DNA from: Ophiodon elongatus
Taxonomy: Eukaryota; Chordata; Actinopteri; Perciformes; Hexagrammidae
Assembly (NCBI GenBank): GCA_016806645.1
Contig: JACSYO010002159.1
Location: forward strand, 4,545,501-4,609,500
Length of the DNA stretch: 64,000 nt
Direction: 5' to 3'
The position numbers and the translations under genes were made by a program. Below are positions 47,501 to 59,206 of the stretch, piece after piece. The notes below the pieces were generated by a model. It had not been told where the DNA came from, did not search any database, and worked only from the letters and a program-made list of their open reading frames with translations. Within the stretch, counting starts at the first letter, position 1. Each line of letters begins with the position of its first letter.

Positions 47501-48940
47501 TAGTTATACGATTGGACCATTCCAACTAAAGTATAATGATATATATTAAGATATAGCACACATTTTGGTTATACAATAAATAAATAATATATATGAAATA
47601 AACACATGACCAATGAACAATTATTTCAAATTTTATCAAGAACTTTAGTATAAAATGAACATAACAGTTCCCACTTAAATTCTAGAAAAACATTGAATAA
47701 ATAAAATCACTTATACACTTACTATGCACACAAATACAGAGTAACCAGATTAAAACAGTAGTTTGATAAAACTACATTATATGCAAAATTCTTATCAATT
47801 TCTGAGAAATTTGATTTACTAGCTGCAATAATGATGACAGAGATTTGTATCACGATCATCATCTCAATATATAATTGTATCATGATACGATTCCAGTAAA
47901 AGTTGATGAATTATTGATTAGGTGCTTATTCTGTATCCATACACTAAATCTTCCTCAGGTATTTCTACATCACTGTTTTATACTTCCTATACTTTACGGT
48001 ATCTCTATCGATGTAGTCTATATTCTACTTCTTTTTATAATTCCTAGAATGACTTCAAGGCCCCTTTTAAGTCCAAAGTAACTATGCAGTGGGTGTCCAC
48101 TGAGATGTATACATTTTTGTGACTGTACCTGTACCTGTCATCGTATGCCTTGTGGCGAAATTGCATTATGGTCTATTAAGGCTGCTCTTGGTGGAGAAAT
48201 TGGTGTCTTAACCTCTACTGCAATTGATTTCTACCTGTGTTCTGGTTAAACCTCAGACACAGAGAACAAAGAGCTACAGGTGGACATCTAGAAACAGATG
48301 AGGATGGGCTTAGAATACATAACAAGAATACACTTTGTCATTGATCTGAAAGCCTGCAGCTCTGGAGCTGCAGTTTCAGTCTAAGCTGTACCACCTATAG
48401 TCAAGGAAAGTAACAGCTTTACAACTGCATGTTTTAACACTTGTTACATTTTTTTTAAACCCTAATTAAACAGAAACTAAAAACAATGATATAAATTCAT
48501 GAGGAACAAATTGTTTGACCATCATGAAACATTTGAATGATAGATTACATCACCTGCAAGACAACACATATACCTCTGGGGTCTGCGGGGACCCCAATTG
48601 GCAGCATGATGGTTAAATTTGTTATTTTGTTTGAACAACACTCAAATATCCCAAAGGTGTTCAGCTGTCAATTATATATAATGTAGAAAAGCAGGCAATT
48701 CTTAACCTTTAAGAAGCTTTCAAGGAACTGTCGCTGTGCTTGTCTTCTTCATTTTCCATTTGGCTGCTGGAGGAGAAAATTCACTGTCAAATTGGTGACT
48801 CTGCAGTTGGCCACTTTTCCAGTTGAAACAACAAACGGCAAAGAAAGATGTCCAACCAGGTTCAACCGCAGCCGCTGCTGCTGACATCAGCACCAAAGCT
48901 GATCACTAAAACTCACTTTCAGACACTTGCAACAAACGCA
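47501..48940. other. AT-rich non-coding sequence
   Basis: Words such as gatatatattaag and tgtatcatgatacgat (47530-47895) hint at an old hAT-like piece. No gene. Confidence 0.4.
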
Positions 48941-50752
48941 AGTTATCAGTGCTCCCTGTGGCTCCACATCACGCAAAGTGAGCGCTGACTCAGATGAGCT
49001 GCGGCACAGTCCTTGACTAACCAAAGGGAAAGTGATGGAGAATCAATGGGAATTGAGAGCCGAAACACAGATACAGTAACAGACTCACCCGCTGCTCTAA
49101 AGTGAGCGAGGAAGCAGCTCATCAGGAGGTGGAACACATCAGTTCACAAATTATTTTTTGAAAGAGATCAAGCTGTTCAAATCTGCCTCCTTCGAACAGA
49201 GGCACCTCACGATAGCCACAAATATGCTGCATGATCACACACACCATGGGAATGACAGAAGACCTTGACGCAGGGAGCACTTTATTCAGACTCAGCACTG
49301 CAGGGAGCTTATTTTTTGTGTTTATAGTTTTTATATATGTTGCAGGATCACGCGAGCTGTTGTGAGAGTTAAGTAAGAGCAGTCTATCATCAGTGTGGAC
49401 CTCACCACTGTCAAGCTGGGCCATCACAGCTGGGCCTATCGACAGACAGAGAAAGGACCTGTGAGTAAAGTGATACTCACCACTCACTCTAAACCCACAG
49501 TCCAAAAAATTGCCTCAATTTCCTGTTCTAAAGAACAAGGTGCAGAAGAAGACAGCCCGTCAGTATGAGTAATACCCAATAACCAAACTTGTTTACCTGT
49601 GACGACCAATCGCAGGTCTTTACTGTATCACGTGAGATGAAAAAAGTGGAGACGGATGCTAATTTAGAATATTTTTACTGACTTATGGCTGACCCTTGTT
49701 AACCAATTATTACTAGTAAACAGACAAGAATCAAATGTACTATTTAGACATGCTGTGGAGTTAGTCTGGTGCTCGGTCTGTTTACTGTGAGACCCGCGGT
49801 GGAGAATACCTACTCAGATGGTACCGAGGAACACAGAGAGCACCTCGCTAGTCGCTACAGTGACCAGCCTTGGGAAGTTTATCTGATTACCTTTCTACCA
49901 GTCAAGAGGATTAAAGGTGTCCGCCTCTGGGTCATTAGCTTGTATCCGCAGCACCAGCTGTCTCATCATTTCCCCCAGTAGCCTATTACTCTTTGCGTCC
50001 ATCAAACTTTCAAATTTGAATTGTAATAATTTATCATTTTTTTTGTACTAATAATATTATTCTTATATTTGGTTGACGGTTAATAATTAACATCCATATT
50101 GAAGACGGGGTCATCATCGACTCACAGACATATTATATAGATTAAATTTGACCGATTATGATAGGCTTGTATATTCAAATTCAATTGTCTACATAGCCTC
50201 TGGTGTCAAAAAAAGGCTGTGTGAAGAAGACATTTAAATTAGAAATACTATTAAATCTGATACATTTACCATATGGTAATTGCATTGTATGTAGCTACAT
50301 AGATCGACACAGAAAGCAAAGGGCTTATGACAAAGACAAATGGAAAGCTGGGGGAGGTGATGACAGGCAGTTGTGAGTTGAGAGCGACAGTGAATTTTTA
50401 TAGGATTCTTTATAGGAACAGACAAAGGAAAAATAGTCTGAGAGAATGTGTGGCATGTGATTGAGGGAGGGGAGAAGATTTAATGTTCGAACTGTTAAGA
50501 AGCAAATGAAAATGAGAAGAACAAGAGCTATTAAGTAATAGCCAGATAGTGAGCGAGGGCAAGCTCATTCAGAAAGAGAAATTGTGGCGGGAGACAGTTG
50601 TGAGGATGGTCAAGACAGAGGGGGAAAAAACATGAGAGGAAAAGTGTGATCCAAAAAGCGATGGGGAAGGGGAGGGGTGCAGCGACAAGCTTAGAAAGGG
50701 GGCTCGCCTTCCGCTCAGCTGTGTGTCTTGGCCGGCTGTGAAAAGTCGCTCT
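48941..50752. other. Mixed sequence, possible old repeat, unassigned
   Basis: A 127-codon minus-strand frame (49122-49505) contains MAQLDSGEVHTDDRLLLLNS. I do not recognise it and it shows no clear splice signals. A 70-codon plus-strand frame at 49769-49981 is also unrecognised. 50160-50700 is AT- then purine-rich. No family assigned. Confidence 0.3.
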
Positions 50753-50772
50753 CTTCCTGTCGGCACAGGAAG
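50753..50772. promoter_or_regulatory. Inverted pair of ETS-type sites
   Basis: CTTCCTGT, four bases (CGGC), then ACAGGAAG: an exact 8-base inverted repeat with two GGAA cores. A YY1-like GCGCCATTGT follows at 50781-50790. The block 50690-50800 is GC-rich compared with the flanks. Possible regulatory element; no promoter shown. Confidence 0.4.
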
Positions 50773-51118
50773 CCCACAGGGCGCCATTGTACCAGACTCA
50801 GAGGGAGAGACGGGGACAGAGAGAGCGGCAGACAGACGTTTGAATAATTTAGTGGAATTATTGATGAATTTAAGTTTCTGAAGGTTAAGTGTTAGTTGAT
50901 ATTCAAACCACACTGGTTTGCCTTAACTGCCTTACTCTTGATGTTGCTGTTGCTGTTGCATGTCTGCATGGCCAATACCAGGCAAGTCCCATCAAGCCTA
51001 ATAACTGACGGATTTGTGTTCGTTTGATTCCTTCACATTCCAAATCTGCACAAAGACCGAATAAGGCCACCTTTAAGCATTACAGTTGCTCACTGTTGAG
51101 CCAAGGCCTAAACCTACA
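50773..51118. other. Non-coding sequence
   Basis: Short CTG-like run (gttgctgttgctgttgc) near 50943-50960. No gene. Confidence 0.5.
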
Positions 51119-51142
51119 CCCCCACCCCCACCCTCCCACCCC
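51119..51142 (-). other. C-rich i-motif; G-quadruplex on the minus strand
   Basis: Five C-tracts of 5, 5, 3, 3 and 4 residues are separated by single bases (A, A, T, A). The complementary strand has five G-tracts with one-base loops, among the most stable quadruplex patterns known. Confidence 0.85.
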
Positions 51143-52439
51143 TCTCCTTCCCTCTGTGCATTGTTTACAAATGAATAGAATTACGGTGACATTTTACTCC
51201 AGGTCTATGTTTCACAGTCTATTGCCCTCTTTATGGTAACAATTGTCCCTAATGCCAGTCACAGATTAGTTGCCAAGAGTCTGCAGCGGTGATTGGTTCT
51301 CCTCCAGGGAGATGACTCTTTCAAGCTCTTTCAGTGAAATGAGAAAATCTTTCATTTCACTTGTTTTTGTAAGTAATTGCGCAAGTCACACACTCAGAAG
51401 AACTGGCTCAAACAGCAGCGCACAGCTGTGTGTGCACTGGTACAAAAAGAATGTGATTCATTTCTTCTGACTCATTCAAACGCTTGCATTAATTGGCCCA
51501 ATTTGCACATCACATCACAAGACTGACAGACAATCTGATGCCTTTTTATTGTTTTGTTTATTTCACTACACAATGTAGATTTTAACCAGTGAAATCACTG
51601 TGGCTTCTATTGTGAGGTTTTTTATTCATTTTTATTTTTGTTATTCAATCTGCAGTAGGTTAATGTTATAGGTTTGGTTTATCAACCATTGAAACAACAA
51701 TCCCATTATTTCAGCTTGTCCAGAGTAGCTGCTACATATTGCTTTTGAGATCAGGTATCCAGTAGAGAATTTTCTCCATAAAGTACAGCCCTGTAGCGAC
51801 CCCATTAAACTAACTGCAGTCTGTCTATCGTAGCTTTGTGTTATTACACATGCATTAATTTGGTTTGTATGAGACCGAAACAGAGAGAGCGAGAGAGTAA
51901 CATAGATGAATACATGACCCCGTAGCAGCAAAAAACAAAGGGAGCTTTGCATCTGTTTATTTGTTGATGTGTTTATGCATGTTTTGCCGTGTTTACATGA
52001 CTGCATGTTTACATGATTGCACTCAATAGCCTATGCCGCCGTGCGATAGCACATCTATCCTGCTCCATTTACTGGGTGTATGTCTTGTCTTCCATTTGCG
52101 GGCTAGTTTGATATGGTATGTCGTAGCAGTGATATGAGTCCAGGAATTAGAGTAATTGGGAGCAATCTGTGTGAAGGTGAAGGGGCAGAAGGAGCAACAA
52201 GGGGAATACAGAGGGCAAAAAGAGAAAGAGATGCAGAACAAGAAGAGATAAGAGACAATTGCTATAAGAAAAATGAAGCAAGCAATAGTCCCTGAACCTG
52301 GGAGCATCCCTGGAATGAAAGGGAGATGAGAGAGGAGGATGGGAGAGAGGAAGTGAAGCAGTGGATGAATAAAATATGTTTCACACTCATCATAAGGGCG
52401 CACAGAGATCCAGGGATATCCCTTTTTTATTTTTGGCAT
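51143..52439. other. Non-coding sequence
   Basis: 52150-52360 is purine-rich. No gene or repeat recognised. Confidence 0.5.
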
Positions 52440-53020
52440 CTCTCTAACTCCTTTGCTTTGTCCTGGTATGATTTATCTTTTTCCATTCCCTTGAGTTTAT
52501 TCCTCTGTATGGCCTTGGAGTTTGTAAGTATTGATATCTATAGACTGGGTTGCCTTCGTTCACATTCCCTGCTTCCAGTGCTTTATTCAACTTTTCTTTT
52601 TCTTCTTCCCACCCTTCTTTCATCTTCTCCTTTCCCATTCCTTCCCCCTTTCCTCTCGACGACAGTTTTCTACTTTCCATCTCCCCAGTCTACTTTTCGC
52701 TCCATTATCCTTGCCCCTTGCTCCACCCTGTTTTGTTCTCCTTCTTCTGTCCTGTTCTCTCCTTTTGTCTTCAACTCTCTTGCTCCCCCTTTTAAGCCAT
52801 ACTTTCCTTTCATCTTATCTTCCCTTATTCCCATTCTCCCATCTCATATTTTGTCTTCTCAGACCCATTCCAGTTCCTCCTCCCACTTTCTCCTCTCATT
52901 TCTGCTTCTTCCTTTCCCATTTACTCCACTCATCTCCCTTCCCATTCTTGACTTCTTCTTTCATCTTCTCTCCCCTCCTCCCCTGTCATGAACCATTGCT
53001 ACCACTTCTCCACCCCCAAT
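52440..53020. other. Long polypyrimidine-rich tract
   Basis: A strongly C/T-biased plus strand over about 580 bases. The 221- and 163-codon frames here are made of Ser, Leu, Pro and Phe only because of this bias, and are not genes. Such tracts can form triplexes or act as splicing silencers. Confidence 0.85.
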
Positions 53021-53752
53021 AAATGTCAGTATGGATCAGTTGTCGGCTAGTCATACTATGCCCATTCACCGCATGCCTTTATACTACAGTAATGCTCAGC
53101 TATACTATCCACAACTGTGGCTATTTCACACACAAATGCTAATGCTAAACAAAACACCTCAGGCAAACTCCTGAACATTCTTTTACACTAATTCCAACTA
53201 GCTGCTAGTTACTTAAGGCACAAGCCCCGCTGTGTATTAATATGTTGCACCATAACAGTGTCAGCGCGGGGTTTCTCCCGATCATGTTTTTCTTTTACTT
53301 GATGTAACAGCTCCCATCGGCAGACATTTTCTGGTGTTCGGATCTATTCACAGCGAGTGATGACTGAACTGACCCACACAAGGCATTACAGTGTTGACAT
53401 CACAGTAATTGGCTCAACGTGTTGTAATGCCGGTGAGTAGACAGAGTGTCCCCCTTTTTTATAGCTAGGTTTGACTTTCGGTAGTTTAAAAAAGCTTTTG
53501 TGTAATTTATAAGAGTCACCGTCAGTGGAACATTGTTTCAGTTCTGCAATCCCTTTTACTTTCATCCAACAAGAAGCGACATATTTTATGAAGAACATTG
53601 AATTACTTGTTATTTATTGGATCTTACTATGTGGACCAAAAGCAATGCCTCTGTAATAAATTACATCTGAATGGCCCGGTATTCTTAGATGTTATTGTGA
53701 GCTTCATGTTGTGGACTGCATACCTGACATGATAGTTTACATTATACCATGG
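53021..53752. other. Non-coding sequence
   Basis: Nothing recognised. Confidence 0.5.
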
Positions 53753-54150
53753 TAGGGGTGGGCAAGATGGCCCTAAAACAATTATATAATATTTAGGCTA
53801 TTTCTCACAATTATGTTCTTGATATGACTATACTGAAAAAAAAACATATTTTCAATTTCGAGAACACACAATTGCATCAAAATAAGTTTTATAGTTTTCA
53901 TGTCAGTTTGCCTTCAAATATTTTGTAAAAAAGACCGCCTAACAACATTTCATACTACCGAAGTTGTTCCCGTTTTTGGAACTAACTCTTCCACTGTGGA
54001 GCTGGTACCAATCTTGCTTTCAGCCATGCTTTTTATTTTTGTGCCTAATGGTAGGACGTCATAACACACATACAACTAGAAATATTTTTATTATCACAAT
54101 GCAATTTTTTAAAATTATATAAACATTATACTGACATTATCATAATGAAT
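53753..54150 (+). mobile_element. hAT-like DNA transposon fragment
   Basis: The left end taggggtgggcaagatggcc, then aaaacaattatata and tttaggctatttctcacaa, follows the well-known start 'TAGGGCTGGGCGATATGGCC...ATATTTAGGC' of fish hAT elements. The usual right inverted end is not seen. No transposase is present, so it is non-autonomous or truncated; the right limit is uncertain. Confidence 0.65.
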
Positions 54151-55600
54151 ATTATATGGGAGGGACAAACACATAAACAACAACAGTGAGACTGTCTCCT
54201 CCCAAGAATCAAACAGAATCAGTAATTTCCACCAGTGCCACAAAACAACATGTGTTTACATTTAAATTAGAAAACCTTCTTAGTGGCTGTAGTAATTAAG
54301 AGCAAAGGAGGAAGTCATGTTAGCCTAGTGAGGAGGTGCAAATGGGATACGTTTGCCTTTTTTAGGGTTAAAATAAACCCTTTCTTGTAAAAATCCCAGA
54401 AGGCAAACTTGTACCATGTGCACATGATGTCCGGGGTAGAAGGTTGTAATACCAAAACGTCAGAATTTAACACGAGGGACCACTGTTCGTTTATTTGGTT
54501 TCATTTAAAGCATGTTATTCTGGAGGCTGTGGGCAAATTATATATTTTGTTGTTTCATTTCAAGAACTTGTTTAGTACAGCATTGCTGTAAACGTTTTTC
54601 TGTGCACATTGTAAAACCTTTAAATATTTAATATTGTTACGGTTCAGGTGTTCCTGATGCGATGAAATGGTAATGATAGACATCGAGGCTTTTCTTGAAC
54701 CTTCAATGAACTACAACTAAACAACTGTCGTTATGAACACAGCCTGTAGTGTCTCACCATGGAGTAGATTCCTTTGATATAAATTAAAATTCATGTGTCA
54801 AGTCAATTCAGGTGTAAAACCATTATTTTTCATACAGGAACATCCCACACACTCAATTGACTTAATTCTTTCCCCACAGAATGACAAAATACTGCTTTGG
54901 TAGTAATTTCAGGGTGGCTCCAAGCAGTGCCAGCAAATAATTGAAAAAGATGAAGAAAAAAATGATATTATTGATACCATTAAAATGATTTGCAGTAACT
55001 TGGCTCATTATTGTAAAGTTCATCTTCTGCTTCTCTATGTTAGCACAATTCATTCACTGTGTCCCATGTAGTATCTTAATTTTGTGTTATTGTAGCAAGG
55101 CTGCTATACAGAATATGTTAAAGTAATGTTGACAGCACACACATGCATGTACACCCACATACAATGCTAACACACATACACACCACTCCCTGTCACCCCC
55201 CATTATCATCATGATCATTTATTAAACGTGGCTTCCGCCAGAACGGGTGAGGCTAAGAGTGAGGGAGCTCAGGGGAAGGAGGGATTGCTTTCTTAATTAA
55301 ACGAGAGGAAAAAAGAGAAGGAGTACGGCGCCACAGGCTGGGCTTCTTTGAATAAAAAACATTTATCTCATTCACTGCATTCCCCTGCCCCTCGTTTCTC
55401 CCTCTCTGAGTTGGCTTAGTTACTCCGTGGCAGAGAACAACCCGGACAAACACACACACATACACACTGCAGTGTTCTGCAGCTCATTTTCTTTGTAGAG
55501 GTGTAACGTGAGCATTGTTTCTTTTCAGGTCACAAACTTTGCTAAATTATATAACATTAAACATTCTTGTGCACCTGCCAATTTGGCTACATGCACTGTT

Positions 55601-55601
<1 letters not shown>
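54151..55601. other. AT-rich non-coding sequence
   Basis: Nothing recognised. Confidence 0.5.
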
Positions 55602-55646
<45 letters not shown>

Positions 55647-55659
55647 ACACACACACACA
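55602..55659. repeat. Compound (CT)n-(CA)n microsatellite
   Basis: CT units to about 55646 with one TTT interruption, then CA units. Confidence 0.96.
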
Positions 55660-56993
55660 TACCTTAGTGATTTTGTCTTAGAGGGCCAGCACACTGCTCA
55701 TGCTATTACATTATTTCGACTTTCCTTTCATGTCATATGCAGCATTTACACACATAGTAATGATGCTTTCTAAGCTTCACCTCAACTCACCTCACATATG
55801 CACTCTCTCTTTTTCTTGATCCCTTGTTGAAACATCAAAATGCTACTTAACACCTTCAAAGGGGACAATGGTTTCACAGACATACACACATTTATGTATG
55901 AGGATATATCATTTCCATTTTGGTTATAAAATGTAACTCTAGTTTTGTGAGCACAGTAAACGTCCTCTAATGGCTCTGCGAGTTTGATTAATGCCCTTTG
56001 CAGCGAATCACTGTATTCAAAATGTACAGCACATCAGCAGACCAAATGTTCACAGGAAGGTCTCAAAGAGGCTGCATCACTTTTGTCGCCTGCAAACATG
56101 CATTACAATGTCTACTTTCTCTTCTTGGTGTGAGGTGGAGAGAGAAAAGTCATGATGCTATCCACCCTAAATCCAAACGAACTCCTGATGTTTTTAGGCT
56201 CAAATGTTAGGGTGAAGACCCAATGGCTACACTGTGGCATGAGGAGACTTCTTCTACTTATTCCTATACTTCATTTTCTATAGGATGTTAAGAAAATGGG
56301 TAAGTTGCTTTTCAAGATATTATGGGATAGCAGGCAGAATGAGATTTTCCCACCAAGAGAGAGGTTGAAAGTTTGTTCAAATATTTAATATATATAATAT
56401 AATATATATAATATTTAATTTAATGGCATTTTACATGGCGGCAATTTAGTTATCCACCAAAAGGCTACCAAAGATACTGTGATGCAGTAGTGACTTTAAA
56501 AGGCTTTGCTACGAGCCACAAAGTCACAAACGTTGGATGCTTATTTACACCATGCTGGCAAAGATGCATGTTTCATGTTATGCTATGCTTGCAAGCATGG
56601 ACACACTGGCAACATCAAGCAACATTTTCATTTTCTTAATGGCTGGATGTAATTGTCTCATGAGCAAACACGCTAGTCTCATCAAACTGAGAAGTAACTT
56701 GGGTGTACCGATGGTGGACTGGTGTAAAAATCAAAAAAAAAAAGTCAAAGCCAAAGCTGTCTTGACAGGAAGGACCTTAAATGAAATCTACTGAATTTGC
56801 TCAAAGAGAACTCCAGAGAGCTTTGAGCGCCACTGCATGCTCCCGCTGAGGGGATTCAAGCACATTCTGAAGCATAATAAGATAAAGTAAGTAAACACAG
56901 TACTCTTGCCAAACCCAAACTGGCAAGCGGGAATAGATGAAACATACACCTGATAGTAGAATGCGACAAGCCTCTGTCCAGCAGAGGTTGGAC
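55660..56993. other. Non-coding sequence
   Basis: Contains an AT-only stretch at 56384-56422. No gene or element recognised. Confidence 0.5.
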
Positions 56994-57248
56994 ACATTAC
57001 ATTTCATTTAGCTGACGCTTTTATCCAAAGCAACTTACTATGAGTGCACTGATGACGGGCTACCATGCAAGGTGCCACCTGCCCATCATGAATAACTAAC
57101 ATTCATTCAACATTCACGCACCCTAGGCACAGTTACGGGAGCAATTTGGGGTCTTGCCCAAGGACACATCGACATGGACTAGCGGAGACGGGGATCAAAC
57201 TGCTGATCCTCTGATTGAAGGACCCCTGCTCTACACGACAGTCCTCAT
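56994..57248 (-). mobile_element. tRNA-derived SINE, antisense, with L2-like tail
   Basis: Read on the minus strand: tRNA-like head about 57248 downwards, B box GTTTGATCCC (57200-57191), gtgtccttgggcaagac, gatgggcaggtggcacc and ttgcatggtagcc. It then has a tail with aagttgctttggataaaagc and gtcagctaaatg, the LINE-derived 3' end of many fish SINEs. The copy at 37882-38130 shares the body but has a different tail. Confidence 0.85.
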
Positions 57249-57929
57249 TTCACCATAACGCTACATTCATTTAGTCCATCCATTTAGATTTTAGGCAGCA
57301 ATTATGGACACAGCAGGGTTACTTATAATCATCCAACGAGGAAGCTACCCTAAAAACAACATACTGATCCACTCAGTGCCCAAACCATAAGGCCTATTGT
57401 TTCTTTCATCTAAGAAAATGTTCTCCTGAACTAAGGGACTGGCCAGGATGGCGGCATCATTAGTTGAGTTACTCCTGTCATGCGCTTGGTTAGGTGCGTT
57501 CTCCTTACCAGCTGCTCCAGCCTGATCCTAACCAACAGGGGAGATATCGGATGAGGCAGGGGTAACGCATCAAACTGTTTCCCGCAAACGCAGTCACCCC
57601 CAATAATGGATTGTCGTGTTAATTCGAGGAAAACCACAGGGGACAATCAATCTTCAGCAACGATACAAAGAGGGACACTTCCATCCACATGAGCCGATGT
57701 GAGCCTATGATGTGAGAGGCCCGCATCCAGGTGTGACATCAGCGCTGCGGACGGGAATGCCTGGAAAATGGAGGGCTGTCAGGAAGCAAATATTATCCAT
57801 GGTCCATTTCTCTACCAACATATCCCTGTAGAGGAGTGGACTGAAGATAAAGAGAGGACATAGAGCTTCCCATTCATCATATCCATCTGTAGTAAGTTGA
57901 TATGGCATGTCCTATCATCAGGTCATACA
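57249..57929. other. Non-coding sequence, mixed GC
   Basis: 57440-57760 has higher GC. A 71-codon minus-strand frame (57431-57646) is not recognised. No element assigned. Confidence 0.4.
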
Positions 57930-58355
57930 CCACCAAGTGATTTACCACGTTGGTCCCCTTTTCATTCCCTCATGGATGTAGACACAACACAGGACAATGA
58001 TTCTAAGACGTGTTTTCCTGGAGGTTTAGTGCATATTGACTGCTGCAGAAACTGTTATGTGTCACTGTCTGTGGTGTTTCTTAGTCTCCCAAAAGGTATT
58101 CCCTTATTTTCTAGATTGCTAATAGTGCTGGAGAGCATTGTCTATCTTTTCAGCCAAAATTATTCCATAGGATTTTAATTGGGTTAAGATCTGGTGACAG
58201 TGAGGACCATATGATTAACATAAGTTTCATACTCATCAAACTATTCACTGACCCCTTGTGCCTTGTAAAGGATGCATCTGTATTTTCTCTGCCCCTATAC
58301 TTTTTTCTTTTCAAAGCAAAAAGAAAACAGTACATGGAAATGGTTAGGGCCACTT
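57930..58355 (-). mobile_element. Tc1/mariner transposon, 3' half, decayed
   Basis: Read on the minus strand, the second half of a Tc1-type transposase gene can be followed. The coding part has HKGSVNSL and then WSSLSPDLNPIKILWNNF (58275-58160), corresponding to the family's 'W..QSPDLNPIE.LW'. Here I-K replaces I-E, so the third catalytic acidic residue is lost. A stop codon follows right after, and downstream bases down to about 57930 still align loosely with the family's 3' end. The N-terminal HTH domains and the first catalytic Asp are missing. Not functional. Confidence 0.85.
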
Positions 58356-58729
58356 GCATATACAGTATACGATAATTTTATGGTAAATCATTATTCTGAT
58401 TGTGAGAGATAGTAAATGCACATTTTCAGTGCTCAAGTGGTGAGTGGTTGGTAAAGCCAATGCACTCTTTAAAAAGCACAAAGACAATGTGTGAAATAGA
58501 AGATATTATTTATGAAATGTAAAGGATGCAAAATCACTAGCAATCAAGTTATGCTGTTTATCCTTATTCTTCTTAACTTGTGATATACTCTGCTTGGATA
58601 CAATGCATGTGCTGGCCATTAAATAGTATTTAAAATGGCATACGTAATAATAATTGTCATTGTTTATTTATCGGGAGAATTAAGGCTCATTGCAATGTGC
58701 ATAAAGGTCGTGAAAGGTTAGCGACTTCT
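58356..58729. other. AT-rich non-coding sequence
   Basis: Nothing recognised. Confidence 0.5.
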
Positions 58730-59035
58730 CCCACTGCTCACAGTCAGTGCTCAGTCAGAGAGAACAGAGAGGAGATGTGGAAGACTTTGGAGAGGAAGAT
58801 GGAGAAATAGAGAAGGGAAATATGGGTTGGAGTTACTGTAACATAAATAGGGATGGTGGGGGCAAGAGAGAAGAGAAGGTGAATGATGTGAATGTGAGAA
58901 TGGATTATAGAAAAGGGAAAATTGAGGGCAGTGAGAATAAATGAAGAATGAGAAGGGGGAAGATATGTAAAGCAAAGGAGAATGAAAATGAGAAGAGAGT
59001 TGAGATGGGAGGAGGTTAAAGAGAGAGAGGGTTTC
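58730..59035. other. Purine-rich tract
   Basis: A/G-rich plus strand with many gagaa and gggaa words. Its open frames are composition artefacts. Confidence 0.75.
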
Positions 59036-59108
59036 ACACAGTAGACCACTGACGGATGGTTGGCATTTAGCTCCCCACTACCTCCGGAAATAACTAATTA
59101 AGCATGGT

Positions 59109-59111
<3 letters not shown>

Positions 59112-59181
<70 letters not shown>

Positions 59182-59206
59182 GTGTGTCAGTGTGTGTCAG
59201 TGTCAG
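59112..59206. repeat. (GT)n microsatellite
   Basis: Pure for about 64 bases, then interrupted by GC and CA up to 59206. Confidence 0.97.

Noticed and set aside
52326..52991. 221-codon open frame on the plus strand, longest in the window
   Set aside because: It runs through a polypyrimidine tract; the peptide is almost only Ser, Leu, Pro and Phe, with overlapping frames open for the same reason.
57985..58020. Plus-strand peptide QDNDSKT resembling a Tc1 catalytic motif
   Set aside because: The element is clearly on the minus strand here; the plus-strand likeness is coincidence.
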